A stretch of DNA of 64,000 nucleotides from positions 62,001 through 126,000 of the forward strand of contig JALCCT010000002.1 in NCBI GenBank assembly GCA_022640915.1. Direction: 5' to 3'. The stretch is from Bifidobacterium sp. Lineage in GTDB: Bacteria; Actinomycetota; Actinomycetes; Actinomycetales; Bifidobacteriaceae. Positions 7,420-16,020 of this stretch are shown one piece after another. Within the stretch, counting starts at the first letter, position 1. Every line of letters starts with the position of its first letter. A program made the translations under genes and the position numbers. The notes beneath the pieces were generated by a model. The model was given only the letters and a program-made list of their open reading frames with translations. It ran no database searches and was not told the origin of the DNA.

Positions 7420-8106
7420 ATGGCCGATCACACTGTCGAGCAATCTATGAGGTATCCCGTCGTTCTGCGCACACCCAGGCTCATCCTACGTCATTGGAAA
7501 GCGGGAGACGAGCTGGAGATCGCTGAGCAATATCAGTACGCAAGCAATCCGAAGGTCGCCGAAGCGAGCGGGTGGTCTGCATACAACGATATCGAGCAAT
7601 GCCGCAGATACCATGACACCGTGCAGGCTCGCGACCCAGAATGCTTCGCGATTATCTATAAGCGAACCGGCCTGCCGATCGGTAGCATCGCGTTCAAGAC
7701 GATGCCGAAGAAGATCTCGCTTGCACTCGGCCATGATCCATCCCGTTGCCGCGAAGTAGGCTACTGGCTCGGCGAACCGCATTGGGGCCGCGGCTTCATG
7801 CCCGAAGCGCTGGAGGCACTGTTGAAGCACGGCTTCGACGAGCTCGGCCTCGACATCGTATATGCCAAGCACCTTCTGGGAAATTCGCGCTCGCGCACTG
7901 TACTGGAACGCTGCGGCTTTACCTACGACCATACCGAGCACGGCAATACCTCTGCGCAGCTGCACAAGCGTATGGACGAAGACGTTCTGACCTTGAGCGC
8001 GCAGGCATGGCGAATGCGCCGAGAACAGCGCCCGCTCGCGGGGCGCCTCAGAACCAGCGCCTATTGGGATGCGAATCCTAAGATCACAGCGCACCCGCAA
8101 TGCTAG
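7420..8106 (+). CDS. GNAT acetyltransferase (RimJ/RimL-like)
   Basis: This 228-residue cytosolic N-acetyltransferase is similar to the RimJ/RimL group, which acetylates protein or small-molecule amino groups from acetyl-CoA. Motifs are LRTPRLILRHWKAGD at the N-terminus (strand 1), a CREVGYWLGEPHWGRGFMPEAL segment carrying the acetyl-CoA pyrophosphate loop, and the C-terminal NSRSRTVLERCGF. The substrate is not predictable. The ~45 residues after the fold are basic. The gene stands alone, starting 88 nt after the divergent tRNA-Arg, and ends convergently with the DUF4392 gene. Confidence 0.85.
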   Translation: MADHTVEQSMRYPVVLRTPRLILRHWKAGDELEIAEQYQYASNPKVAEASGWSAYNDIEQCRRYHDTVQARDPECFAIIYKRTGLPIGSIAFKTMPKKISLALGHDPSRCREVGYWLGEPHWGRGFMPEALEALLKHGFDELGLDIVYAKHLLGNSRSRTVLERCGFTYDHTEHGNTSAQLHKRMDEDVLTLSAQAWRMRREQRPLAGRLRTSAYWDANPKITAHPQC

Positions 8107-8424
8107 CCGTGCTGGCGATTGCACACGATTGCATACGATGACTTGCGATTACGGGCAATGACCGGAATCACCGTATGTCGCATGGTACTATCGGGCAGCA
8201 GCTCGGACTCAACAAGAATCAGGCGGCCTACGTGCTGCGCAGCACCCTCTGAGCCCAAAGCCAACCAGGCGCGAACTTATCGGGAAACGCAATGCGTCAA
8301 GGCCTCAACGCGCCTCCCACGCGTACCGTAAATTCTCAGGGCAGATAAAAACAACGGCATTGCCCATATCTGGCTTTCGTCTGTGGCCTCTGCCCGAAGA
8401 TTGTGCGAAGCTGCTTTGCCATAC
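8107..8424. other. Intergenic region between convergent genes
   Basis: About 320 bases between the GNAT gene and the DUF4392 gene. It holds short imperfect direct repeats (GATTGCA twice and GCGATTA near 8116-8155). A 25-codon frame at 8175-8252 (MSHGTIGQQLGLNKNQAAY and a few more residues) has no ribosome binding site and may be a relic. No clear terminator was found. Confidence 0.35.
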
Positions 8425-9450
8425 TCACCCATGATGATGACGGCGGACACGATTTGATACCACCAATTTCGCAGCTGACCGTTTCAGCATGGCACGGTTC
8501 GACATGGCACGAATCTGGTTGTAGTACCGCTCCTCGCTCAACCCGTCCACCGTCGGGGTATTCAGCAGCGTCACCCCGTCGAGCCCGCCGGCAGCCGCCA
8601 CCCGCGCGAGCGAATCGCGATGCCATCCCTCGTCCAGTAACGGCGCGACCTGGCGGCAGCCCAGCGAATACATCGCGCACACCAATGCGTGGCCTCCCCA
8701 ATTCGATGTGCCAGCCACAATGAGATCACGCGTTGCGACAGCGCAGGCGATCCGAGCGCCATCGAGGACAGCGCCTTCAATGACGAAATCAGCGATGCGA
8801 CCCATGCCAATCTCATTGCCACCGTCGCCGATGCCTATCGAGTACAAACCCAACGAAGCCAGGCGGCTGAGCGGTGCAGTCCACTGCAGGATGTCTACGC
8901 CGCGCATATTGTGCGGAATGCCGTCGAAAGACGGCCCCACACGCTCGATGAAGATCACGGTGTCGATCGATTGCTCAACGACCAGCTGTCTGACCGATTC
9001 CAGCCATTCGGTGAAATGCTCGCCATGAGGCGCTATGAGCATATGATCGTGGGGCACAATACCCTCGGCCGCCGCCCCTACAACCGGCTCACACCACGTA
9101 TCGCTGACCAGCCAGGCATCACCTCCCATGGCACGCATGGCGGCGCACAGCTCGACCGCACCGACCGGGCCATCGCTCTCCGCAGCAGGTTGCTGCGCCT
9201 GCGGTATAAAAAAGCCGGTCACTACCAGTGCCTTACGGCTGGCACCAGAAGCAAAGCGGCGCGCGACCCGGAACAAATCGCCTCGAACGAAGGTCATCAG
9301 CGTCTCACTGCCACGACCTACATCGCTGGCAGCCATTGTCCGGATACCAGCCACATCGGAATAATGACGCCACATGCTCAGCGAGGTTCGCAATCCGAAT
9401 AGCTGCCGGTGACCATGCCTTTCGACGTGCGAATCATTCGTCTCACTCAT
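8425..9450 (-). CDS. D-glutamate cyclase C-terminal-like protein (DUF4392)
   Basis: The 341-residue protein carries the DUF4392 signature GIGDGGNEIGMGRIADFVIEG split over two turns (around residues 205-225). It also has ALVVTGFFIPQAQQPAAESDGP and TSNWGGHALVCAMY. In the mammalian mitochondrial D-glutamate cyclase this domain forms the C-terminal half, with DUF1445 as the N-terminal half. That enzyme dehydrates D-glutamate to 5-oxo-D-proline. Here the DUF1445 partner is encoded separately at 13834-14631 in the same gene group. The gene overlaps the 3' end of the biotin carboxylase gene by 4 nt (9447-9450), so it is the last cistron of the pxp operon. The biochemical role in bacteria is inference from family and context. 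Confidence 0.82.
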   Translation of the reverse strand: MSETNDSHVERHGHRQLFGLRTSLSMWRHYSDVAGIRTMAASDVGRGSETLMTFVRGDLFRVARRFASGASRKALVVTGFFIPQAQQPAAESDGPVGAVELCAAMRAMGGDAWLVSDTWCEPVVGAAAEGIVPHDHMLIAPHGEHFTEWLESVRQLVVEQSIDTVIFIERVGPSFDGIPHNMRGVDILQWTAPLSRLASLGLYSIGIGDGGNEIGMGRIADFVIEGAVLDGARIACAVATRDLIVAGTSNWGGHALVCAMYSLGCRQVAPLLDEGWHRDSLARVAAAGGLDGVTLLNTPTVDGLSEERYYNQIRAMSNRAMLKRSAAKLVVSNRVRRHHHG

Positions 9451-11255
9451 CGCACCTCACCAAGTTTCTGTCCATATTCAACGAATTCCTCCGCCTGCAC
9501 GAGCATAACCAGCACACCGTCACGCGGGGCTGCGACCTGGGTTTCCATCTTCATGGCTTCAACGACGACGAGCGGATCGCCTCTGTTCACAGTGTCTCCG
9601 TTGAGCGCCAGCCACCGCACTACCGTCCCGGTGATCGGCGAGACCAGCGCGGCATCGGATCGTGCCGCCGCAGCGGTGTTCACCACATCAGCGTCGGTCA
9701 GATCATCATTAGCGTTTAGCGGCTTGGCCACGCCGGACGGAGAAACAGCCGTACCGCCGCGCCCCGCCAACGCAACCGCATCAACCAGCTGACCGGGCAA
9801 CCCCAGCTCAACGCGCCTGCCATCAAGCTCGATCCATGTGCGTGTTACGCTCGTGCTGCCCGCGCGGATTCCAGTAACCCCGCCGTCAAGGGTTTCAGGC
9901 GCCGTGCGCGGCAGAAACTCCTCTTCGATCCATCGAGTGTAGACGTTCAGGTTGCCATCATCGGCAATGAAATCGGGATCGCACAGCACCGCTTTGTCGA
10001 ATGGCACAACCGTTGGCACGCCGTCGATGCTCAGCTCGTCGAGCGCGTGGCGCATGCGCCTGATGCATTCGACGCGCGTATCGGCGTGGACAATGAGCTT
10101 GGCCAGCATCGAATCGAATTGGTCAGGAATCCGCGATCCTGCTGCAATGCCGGTGTCGAATCGTACCCCCGGGCCAGTCGGCGAGCGCAACGCACCGATG
10201 ACGCCGGGGAATGGAGCAAACCCCCGGGATGGATCCTCTGCTGTGATGCGGCATTCAAGCGCATGACCGTGCACGACCGGATGCAGTTGGGAGATTGAGC
10301 CGCCTGCGGCAACGCGCAGTTGCTCTCGTACCAGATCGATGCCGCTGACCAGTTCGGTGACCGGATGCTCGACCTGGATGCGCGTGTTCACTTCCATGAA
10401 CGACAGCGTCCCGTCGTCGGCGACGAGGAATTCCACTGTGCCTGCGCCCACATAGCCTACGCGCGAGCAGATCGCCACGGCGGCATCTTCGAGGCGTGAG
10501 ATCGTTCCATCATGTAAGAACGGTGCGGGAGCCTCTTCGATAAGCTTCTGATTGCGTCTCTGCAGCGAGCAGTCCCTAGTGCCCACGGCGATTACCTTGC
10601 CGGAGGAGTCGCCGAGCACCTGTACCTCCACATGACGAGGCCGGTCAAGAAAACGCTCGAGGAAGCACTCGCCGTTGCCAAAGGCGAGCTCGGCTTCCTG
10701 CGTCGCCGTGATGAAGGCCTGACGTACCTCATCAAGCCGCCGCACGACTTTAAGTCCTCGTCCACCACCCCCGTGCACGGCTTTGATGGCCAGCGGAAGA
10801 CCGTATTCCTTGGCAAATGCCACAACGTCAGCCGGGTCGTGCACCGGCTCCGTAGTTCCGGGAGCCATGGGGGCGCCGACTTCCGCAGCAATAGCGCGTG
10901 CCCGCACCTTGTCTCCCAACGCGCCAATAGCCTCAGGGCTCGGGCCTATCCATATCATGCCGGCGTCGATTACCGCTCGGGCGAAATCAGCGTTTTCCGA
11001 CAGGAACCCATAGCCCGGGTGCACCGCATCGGCGTTGGCTTGGAGGGCAACCCGCACGATCGCATCAATGCTCAGATACGTCTGCTGCATGCTGCGACCA
11101 TGCAGTGCATAAGCGTCATCAGCGAGGTCGACAAACAGTGCGTCCGCATCATCGTCGGCGTATACCGCAATCGCGGTGAGTCCCTCATCATGGCAAGCAT
11201 GGATGATGCGCACGGCGATCTCTCCTCGATTCGCTATCAGAATCCTTTGCATCAT
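9447..11255 (-). CDS. Biotin carboxylase fused to biotin carboxyl carrier domain
   Basis: The 602-residue protein starts with the ATP-grasp biotin carboxylase domain (ILIANRGEIAVRI; GGGGRGLKVV; MEVNTRIQVEHPVTE) and ends with a biotinyl domain whose EAMKMET motif (near residue 568) carries the biotin lysine. The domain between them is a typical ~80-residue linker. It carboxylates biotin with bicarbonate and ATP. There is no acyl-CoA carboxyltransferase next to it; the only candidate partner is the fused PxpB-PxpC just upstream, which is homologous to the carboxyltransferase half of urea carboxylase. The start ATG at 11255 overlaps the upstream stop (ATGA) and follows AAGGAAGG. A longer frame from 11294 lies within the upstream gene and is rejected. 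Confidence 0.93.
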   Translation of the reverse strand: MMQRILIANRGEIAVRIIHACHDEGLTAIAVYADDDADALFVDLADDAYALHGRSMQQTYLSIDAIVRVALQANADAVHPGYGFLSENADFARAVIDAGMIWIGPSPEAIGALGDKVRARAIAAEVGAPMAPGTTEPVHDPADVVAFAKEYGLPLAIKAVHGGGGRGLKVVRRLDEVRQAFITATQEAELAFGNGECFLERFLDRPRHVEVQVLGDSSGKVIAVGTRDCSLQRRNQKLIEEAPAPFLHDGTISRLEDAAVAICSRVGYVGAGTVEFLVADDGTLSFMEVNTRIQVEHPVTELVSGIDLVREQLRVAAGGSISQLHPVVHGHALECRITAEDPSRGFAPFPGVIGALRSPTGPGVRFDTGIAAGSRIPDQFDSMLAKLIVHADTRVECIRRMRHALDELSIDGVPTVVPFDKAVLCDPDFIADDGNLNVYTRWIEEEFLPRTAPETLDGGVTGIRAGSTSVTRTWIELDGRRVELGLPGQLVDAVALAGRGGTAVSPSGVAKPLNANDDLTDADVVNTAAAARSDAALVSPITGTVVRWLALNGDTVNRGDPLVVVEAMKMETQVAAPRDGVLVMLVQAEEFVEYGQKLGEVR

Positions 11256-12919
11256 GCCGCCTTCCTTCTTTGGTAAATGTCCAGCTCCCGGCATGGTGCT
11301 TGGAACCGCACCAGGGCGCCTGCCGGCAATTGGCCCGCGAGCTCCAGCGAGCGCATATCGAGCACTGCAACCACGGGATAGCCCCCGGTGACAGGGTGAT
11401 CGCGCAGAAACAGCACCGGCTGCCCGTTGCCGGGTATCTCAATCGCCCCAGCCACAGTGCCTTCACTGGCCAATTCCCGTGTGACGGTGCGCATCAAGGG
11501 CCGCTCGCCATGCAGGCGCAACCCGACACGATCAGAGTGCGCGGTAACCTTCCAGCATTGGGTAAGCAGGTCGTCGATCGATTCTTTGGTGAACCAGTCG
11601 TCGCGCGGGCCCAAGGTGAGCGTCAGTTCGGTAAGCGCCGAGCGCACCGGCAATCGGGCCCATTCGACGCCGTGCCCGGTGACTGTATGAGGATGACCTG
11701 CGCACGCGAGAAAATCGCCGGCCTGAATCGGATCGGGACCGATATGCGCCATAGTGTCGCTGGAAGCGCTGCCGAGCACCTCATGGACTTGGAAACCGCC
11801 TTGCATGGCGAGATAACCACGCAATCCGCAGCGCGGCGCGCCAAGCTCCAGTCGATCACCGTCGGCCAGCAGGAATGCTTCCTGACGCACGATAGCTGTA
11901 GAAGAGCCGTCCAATCCACGCACGACGATAGGCGCTGAAGCCCCGGCAAACGCCACCACCACTTCCCCACTGGCTGTGAAGCATGCGCCGCCACCGGCGA
12001 TTTCAACCGCCGGCGCGCCTGCAGGGTTGCCCGCAAGCACATTGGCCCGATGCAATGATGTCGGATCCGCCGCACCTGAGCCGCTCACGCCCATATCGGC
12101 GGCCATCCGGCCGTCATCCTCGAATATGGCAAACGCCCCAGGACGATCAACGTACAAGCCGCAGACCGGGCCGCCAATTGTGTGTGCAATCACCTGAGAG
12201 GGCAATGCGTCGGTGGGGTCAGCGGCTGCGATTCGTTCACGCACTGCACGGAATCTGACGCTGTCACCCGGCCGTATCAGGGCCGGCGGGTCTTGGCGCT
12301 CGTCCCATACAGCGAGAGCCGTAGAACCGATCAGCTGCCAGCCACCCGAGCTCTGCCTCGGGTAGACGCCGCTGTACGACCCAGCGAGCCCTACAGCGCC
12401 GGCGGGCACGCGCACACGCGGTTCTTGGCGACGCGGAATGTCAAACAGTGGATCATCGCTGATCAGATATGCAAAACCCGGTGCGAATCCGACAAAAGCC
12501 GCAGTCCACAAGCACATCGTATGCCGTTCTACAAGCTGCTGACTGGAGATACCCAGCAGTGCGGCGAGCGATCCCAGATCCTCGCCGTCATAGACGACCG
12601 GCACATCGATCGTTTGCTCATTGGCTGCTCGATCAATGCCCGCACGGGCCCTGCCGGATTGGGCTATATAGTCCGTGAGGCCGTCATCGCTTCCCAGATC
12701 GCGAATCGCGTGCTCGATTGCGGCGCGATCGATCGCAAGCGAATCGAATCGCACAAGCAGCGTGCATGCGGCCGGAACGATTTCAATGAGCTGTGACAAA
12801 CAGGTATCACCCGCATGCCGTTGCCGGACAATGGCGTCATGCAGGCCCATGACGCCGAATGCATCGTCTTCATCAAGTTCTATGAGCAGCGCCGATTCCC
12901 CGACGTTCAGAAATCTCAA
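11252..12919 (-). CDS. Fused 5-oxoprolinase subunits B and C (PxpB-PxpC; KipI-KipA family)
   Basis: The 555-residue fusion has residues ~1-235 of KipI/PxpB type (RFLNVGESALLIELD; FVGFAPGFAYL; RVRVPAGAVGLAGSYSGVYP) and residues ~245-550 of KipA/PxpC type (GGPVCGLYVDRPG-like start; RGYLAMQGGFQVHEVLGSAS; SDRVGLRLHGERPL). In characterised prokaryotic 5-oxoprolinases, PxpA, PxpB and PxpC together hydrolyse 5-oxo-L-proline to glutamate with ATP. The same fold pair forms the carboxyltransferase of urea carboxylase and the allophanate-hydrolase-like subunits. The apparent start is TTG at 12919, overlapping the pxpA stop (TTGA), so translation is probably coupled. It overlaps the biotin carboxylase start by 4 nt. 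Confidence 0.92.
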   Translation of the reverse strand: MRFLNVGESALLIELDEDDAFGVMGLHDAIVRQRHAGDTCLSQLIEIVPAACTLLVRFDSLAIDRAAIEHAIRDLGSDDGLTDYIAQSGRARAGIDRAANEQTIDVPVVYDGEDLGSLAALLGISSQQLVERHTMCLWTAAFVGFAPGFAYLISDDPLFDIPRRQEPRVRVPAGAVGLAGSYSGVYPRQSSGGWQLIGSTALAVWDERQDPPALIRPGDSVRFRAVRERIAAADPTDALPSQVIAHTIGGPVCGLYVDRPGAFAIFEDDGRMAADMGVSGSGAADPTSLHRANVLAGNPAGAPAVEIAGGGACFTASGEVVVAFAGASAPIVVRGLDGSSTAIVRQEAFLLADGDRLELGAPRCGLRGYLAMQGGFQVHEVLGSASSDTMAHIGPDPIQAGDFLACAGHPHTVTGHGVEWARLPVRSALTELTLTLGPRDDWFTKESIDDLLTQCWKVTAHSDRVGLRLHGERPLMRTVTRELASEGTVAGAIEIPGNGQPVLFLRDHPVTGGYPVVAVLDMRSLELAGQLPAGALVRFQAPCRELDIYQRRKAA

Positions 12920-13833
12920 GACTGCTCCTTGAAAGCGAACGGCTCCAGCAATACGCCGTCTGATTCCAGGCGCGCACGCACCGCCTTGGCCATATCCACG
13001 GCCCCAGGGCTGTCGCCGTGCACGCAGACAGAATCGGCATCGACATGAATTATCGTCCCGTCGATTGCTTCGATACGGCCCGTGGCAACGAGCGTGGCAA
13101 TGCGATCGGCCACCTCGGCCACATCATGGATAACCGCGCCCGGCTGCGAGCGTGGGACAAGACGGCCTTCGGGGGTATAGGCGCGGTCGGCGAATGCCTC
13201 CCGGAAAACGTGCAGACCGGCATCTTCGGCGACGCGGCCGACGGCTGAGCCCGGCAACGTCAATAAGGCGAGCGACGGATCGACGGCCACAATGGCATCA
13301 ACCACTGCTTTGGCCTGCTGCTCGTCAACGGCGATGCGATTATAGAGGGCACCGTGTGGCTTGACATAGGACACGCGGCTGCCCACGCTTGTAGCGATGC
13401 CTTCCAAAGCTGCGATCTGATAGATGACATCAGCCGTGAGATCCTCCGGCTGCTCGTCGAGGAAACGCCGCCCGAACCCGGAAAGGTCGCGGTATGCCAC
13501 ATGAGCACCGATGCACACATGGTTGGCTGCGGCATTGGACACGGTGCGCAGAATACCTGCGGGGTCTCCCGCATGGAATCCGCAAGCGATGTTCGCGCTG
13601 GTCACCACCCCGAGCAGAGCCTTGTCGTCGCCCAGCGTCCAACGACCGAAGCTTTCGCCCATGTCGCTGTTCAGATCGATGCTGCTGAGACCGGTGCCAG
13701 CACAGCGAGCATCGCCCACCGCCAAGCATTCGGAATTAGAAACCACAGCAGCGTCGATAACCGCTGGTTCATCCCCATTGATATGCATTGCTGCGTCATA
13801 TCCTTCCTTGCAAACACCGACTTTTTTGTTCAT
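12916..13833 (-). CDS. pxpA: 5-oxoprolinase subunit A (LamB/YcsF family)
   Basis: PxpA is the TIM-barrel-like subunit that binds 5-oxoproline. The signatures SIDLNSDMGESFGRW, ANIACGFHAGDP, HVCIGAHVAYRDLSGFGRR and YVKPHGALYN are all present, with the conserved Asp, His and Lys residues. The core begins near residue 50, so the first ~50 residues are an unusual extension without similarity; a start further in is possible, but no ATG/GTG with a good ribosome binding site is evident nearer the core. The chosen ATG at 13833 immediately follows the TAG of the DUF1445 gene (no gap). The A-run AAAAAA at codons 3-4 is a potential slippage spot. Confidence 0.9.
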   Translation of the reverse strand: MNKKVGVCKEGYDAAMHINGDEPAVIDAAVVSNSECLAVGDARCAGTGLSSIDLNSDMGESFGRWTLGDDKALLGVVTSANIACGFHAGDPAGILRTVSNAAANHVCIGAHVAYRDLSGFGRRFLDEQPEDLTADVIYQIAALEGIATSVGSRVSYVKPHGALYNRIAVDEQQAKAVVDAIVAVDPSLALLTLPGSAVGRVAEDAGLHVFREAFADRAYTPEGRLVPRSQPGAVIHDVAEVADRIATLVATGRIEAIDGTIIHVDADSVCVHGDSPGAVDMAKAVRARLESDGVLLEPFAFKEQS

Positions 13834-14631
13834 CTACACCATGTACTGCCGGTCGGGCATATCGGTGATGAACATGTAGCCCGGCGCATGAGTGATAGCG
13901 AATGGCGGGCGCGAAGCCATGACGGCAGCCTGAGGAGTGACGCCGCACGCCCAGAACATCGGAATGTCACCCTGTTCGAGGATCGGCGCGTCGCCGTAAT
14001 CAGGGTGCATGATGTCATCGATGCCGATGCCCACAGGGTCTCCCACCCACACCGGGGCCCCATGAACGCCAGGGTAACGACCGGAGATACGCGCGGCTTC
14101 GGCAACTTGGTCCGGCTGGACGCCGCGCATCGAGACGACCATGGTAGAACTGAACCGGCCCGCATCGGCGCAGCGGATCGAGGTATCGTACATCGGCACA
14201 TTGGCGCCAGCGAGAATATGGCGCACCGGGATGCCGGCGTCCATCAGCGGGAATTCGAAGGTGAAGCTGCAGCCGATGAGGAACGTAACCAGATCGTCAT
14301 GCTCTCCCCAGATATCACGAATATCGTCGCGAGTTTCGGCCAGCTCGCCGTCTCGCCATATGCGGTAGCGTCCGATATCGCTGCGGACGTCCGCCCCCGG
14401 CGCGATCCCCGGCTCGTAGGAACCCGGGTCGAGCACCTCCAGAATGGGGCAGGGTTTGGGATTGCGCTGAGCGAAGAGCAAGAAATCAAAAGCATACTCT
14501 TGGGGCAGGCTGATCATATTGGCCTGTGCGAATCCGCGGGCGATGCCGCAAGTCGGCCGAGCGTCCCCGTTCCTGAACGCCTCGCGCGTCTGTGCCGGCG
14601 TGGTGGATGCGTCGAGCGAAATATGTTCCAT
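13834..14631 (-). CDS. D-glutamate cyclase N-terminal-like / putative hydro-lyase (DUF1445)
   Basis: The 265-residue protein matches the DUF1445 family: [52 protein letters not shown] and [23 protein letters not shown]. In databases it is called putative hydro-lyase. It forms the N-terminal half of the mammalian D-glutamate cyclase that converts D-glutamate to 5-oxo-D-proline. As the first cistron of the pxp group, followed without gap by pxpA and with the DUF4392 half at the operon's end, it supports a split cyclase linked to 5-oxoproline use. The start ATG at 14631 is the first in frame, and the 397-nt upstream region should carry the operon promoter. Confidence 0.85.
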   Translation of the reverse strand: MEHISLDASTTPAQTREAFRNGDARPTCGIARGFAQANMISLPQEYAFDFLLFAQRNPKPCPILEVLDPGSYEPGIAPGADVRSDIGRYRIWRDGELAETRDDIRDIWGEHDDLVTFLIGCSFTFEFPLMDAGIPVRHILAGANVPMYDTSIRCADAGRFSSTMVVSMRGVQPDQVAEAARISGRYPGVHGAPVWVGDPVGIGIDDIMHPDYGDAPILEQGDIPMFWACGVTPQAAVMASRPPFAITHAPGYMFITDMPDRQYMV

Positions 14632-15028
14632 GCAGCTTGTCTGTCTTTCGGATCGATGTGGCTATCTAGCATGCCACACGTTATCGCATGCGTGTTGTGC
14701 GGTATGCCGATAAAGAAGCCGTTCGGCTCTGTATCATCTGTCACGCTAACCGCCGGAAGTTAAACGCGGATTACCATTGGTTGAAACCTGTGTTAACCAG
14801 CACTGTCGTAAGCACAGTTGCATCGGCGAGGCATCGTCCATGCGCACACAAGCCCAGCAGGCCCGTTACATGCCGGCAAACTCATGCATGCAACGGAAAT
14901 AATTGATACGCTATGGTTCGGTTGCACCCTGATTCACGCGACTGCGTGCCCATGGCCGTGATTTTCACGACTTAGCCCGCACTGCTCGAATTCAGGATAC
15001 GACATGACGCTGCACGAAAAGGAGCACG
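14632..15028. promoter_or_regulatory. Divergent promoter region of the pxp operon and the aminotransferase gene
   Basis: No coding frame is supported. An inverted repeat CTGTG (14789-14793) / CACAG (14813-14817) with GTTAACC inside it lies about midway and could be an operator. The plus-strand gene's ribosome binding site AAAAGGAG ends the region. Promoter hexamers could not be placed confidently on either strand. Confidence 0.35.
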
Positions 15029-15994
15029 ATGGACTCGATCATTCTGGCGGTGGGCGACGGTGATGCCCTGTTCGCGCCACAGGACGCCTACCCGAACGAT
15101 TCCGGCAAGGATCTGGTGCGCATTGTCGATCCGCATGAGCGCTGCGTTTCGCCCTTCGACCTGAGTGTGCTGCGCGGCGACGGCATCTTCGAGGCGACCA
15201 CGGTATGGCATGGCAACCCGCTTTCGTTGGAGAATCATCTCAAACGTCTGGCAAATTCGGCGAAGCTAATGGATATGCCCCAGCCGAATCAGCGCGCTTT
15301 CACCGCAGCGATCAGCGAAGTCGTCGCCAGATACGGCGATCCGGAACCGGCTCCGCTGTTGCGCATCCTCGTGTCGCGAGGCATGGATCCCAACACCGGC
15401 ATCGGCAGGGAAAAGTACGGCGTGCCAAGCGTGTGGATCTTTCTGGATGGGCGCGGCACGCTGCACGACGTGGCGCCGATCAGCCTGACCACGCTCAGCC
15501 GCGGCTACGCTAGCGACGCCACCGCCGCAAGCCCGTGGCTCCTCAATGGCGCGAAAACGCTGAGTTACGCGGTTAACCAGGCGATGCGCCGCGAATGCAG
15601 GCGCCGTGGAGTCGATGACGCCGTGACCTATACCTCAGACGGCTTCACGCTCGAATGCCCGACTTCCTCGATTGTTGCGCAGTACGGCGAACGCATCGTC
15701 ACCCCTGACCCACGCATCGGCATCCTGAATGGCACGTCGCAACGCGAAGTATTCGCCTGGGCGCGGCAGGAGGGGCTGCAGATCGAGTACCGCAAGCTTC
15801 CGCTGGCCCAATTGCGCGAAGCCGACCGGCTTTTCGTCACGCACGGCGGCTGGGCCATCCCCGTCTCCTCGCTGGACGGCAGGCCTCTTGAGGTCGACTT
15901 GTCGCAGATCAGCGCCATCAACGACGCGATCCATTCCGGCCGCACCCATGACGATGCCCTCGAGATCAGCCCGCTGGGGGCGTATGAGGCATAG
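15029..15994 (+). CDS. Class IV PLP aminotransferase (branched-chain / D-amino acid / aminodeoxychorismate lyase type)
   Basis: The 321-residue fold-type IV PLP enzyme has DLSVLRGDGIFEATTVWHG near residues 45-62, the lysine that binds PLP in LLNGAKTLSYAVNQ (K176), and the DDAVTYTSDGFTLECPTSSI segment that replaces the usual LTEG(x)SN loop. The family includes branched-chain aminotransferase, D-amino-acid aminotransferase and 4-amino-4-deoxychorismate lyase. The last is the common annotation, but no pabA/pabB lies nearby, while D-glutamate cyclase and D-peptide hydrolase genes do, so a D-amino-acid transaminase role is worth considering. ATG 15029 follows AAAAGGAG. The gene is divergent from the pxp operon. 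Confidence 0.85.
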   Translation: MDSIILAVGDGDALFAPQDAYPNDSGKDLVRIVDPHERCVSPFDLSVLRGDGIFEATTVWHGNPLSLENHLKRLANSAKLMDMPQPNQRAFTAAISEVVARYGDPEPAPLLRILVSRGMDPNTGIGREKYGVPSVWIFLDGRGTLHDVAPISLTTLSRGYASDATAASPWLLNGAKTLSYAVNQAMRRECRRRGVDDAVTYTSDGFTLECPTSSIVAQYGERIVTPDPRIGILNGTSQREVFAWARQEGLQIEYRKLPLAQLREADRLFVTHGGWAIPVSSLDGRPLEVDLSQISAINDAIHSGRTHDDALEISPLGAYEA

Positions 15995-16020
15995 CCCGGC
16001 TTTCGCCGTTTACGCTGTCG

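Noticed and set aside
8175..8252. 25-codon plus-strand frame that resembles the end of a DNA-binding protein
   Set aside because: No ribosome binding site or family match; possibly a relic, but the evidence is too thin to annotate.
13354..14763. 469-residue plus-strand frame opposite the DUF1445/pxpA genes
   Set aside because: Shadow of the minus-strand genes; His/Arg/Ala-rich, no motifs, no ribosome binding site. Such long antisense frames are common in GC-rich DNA.
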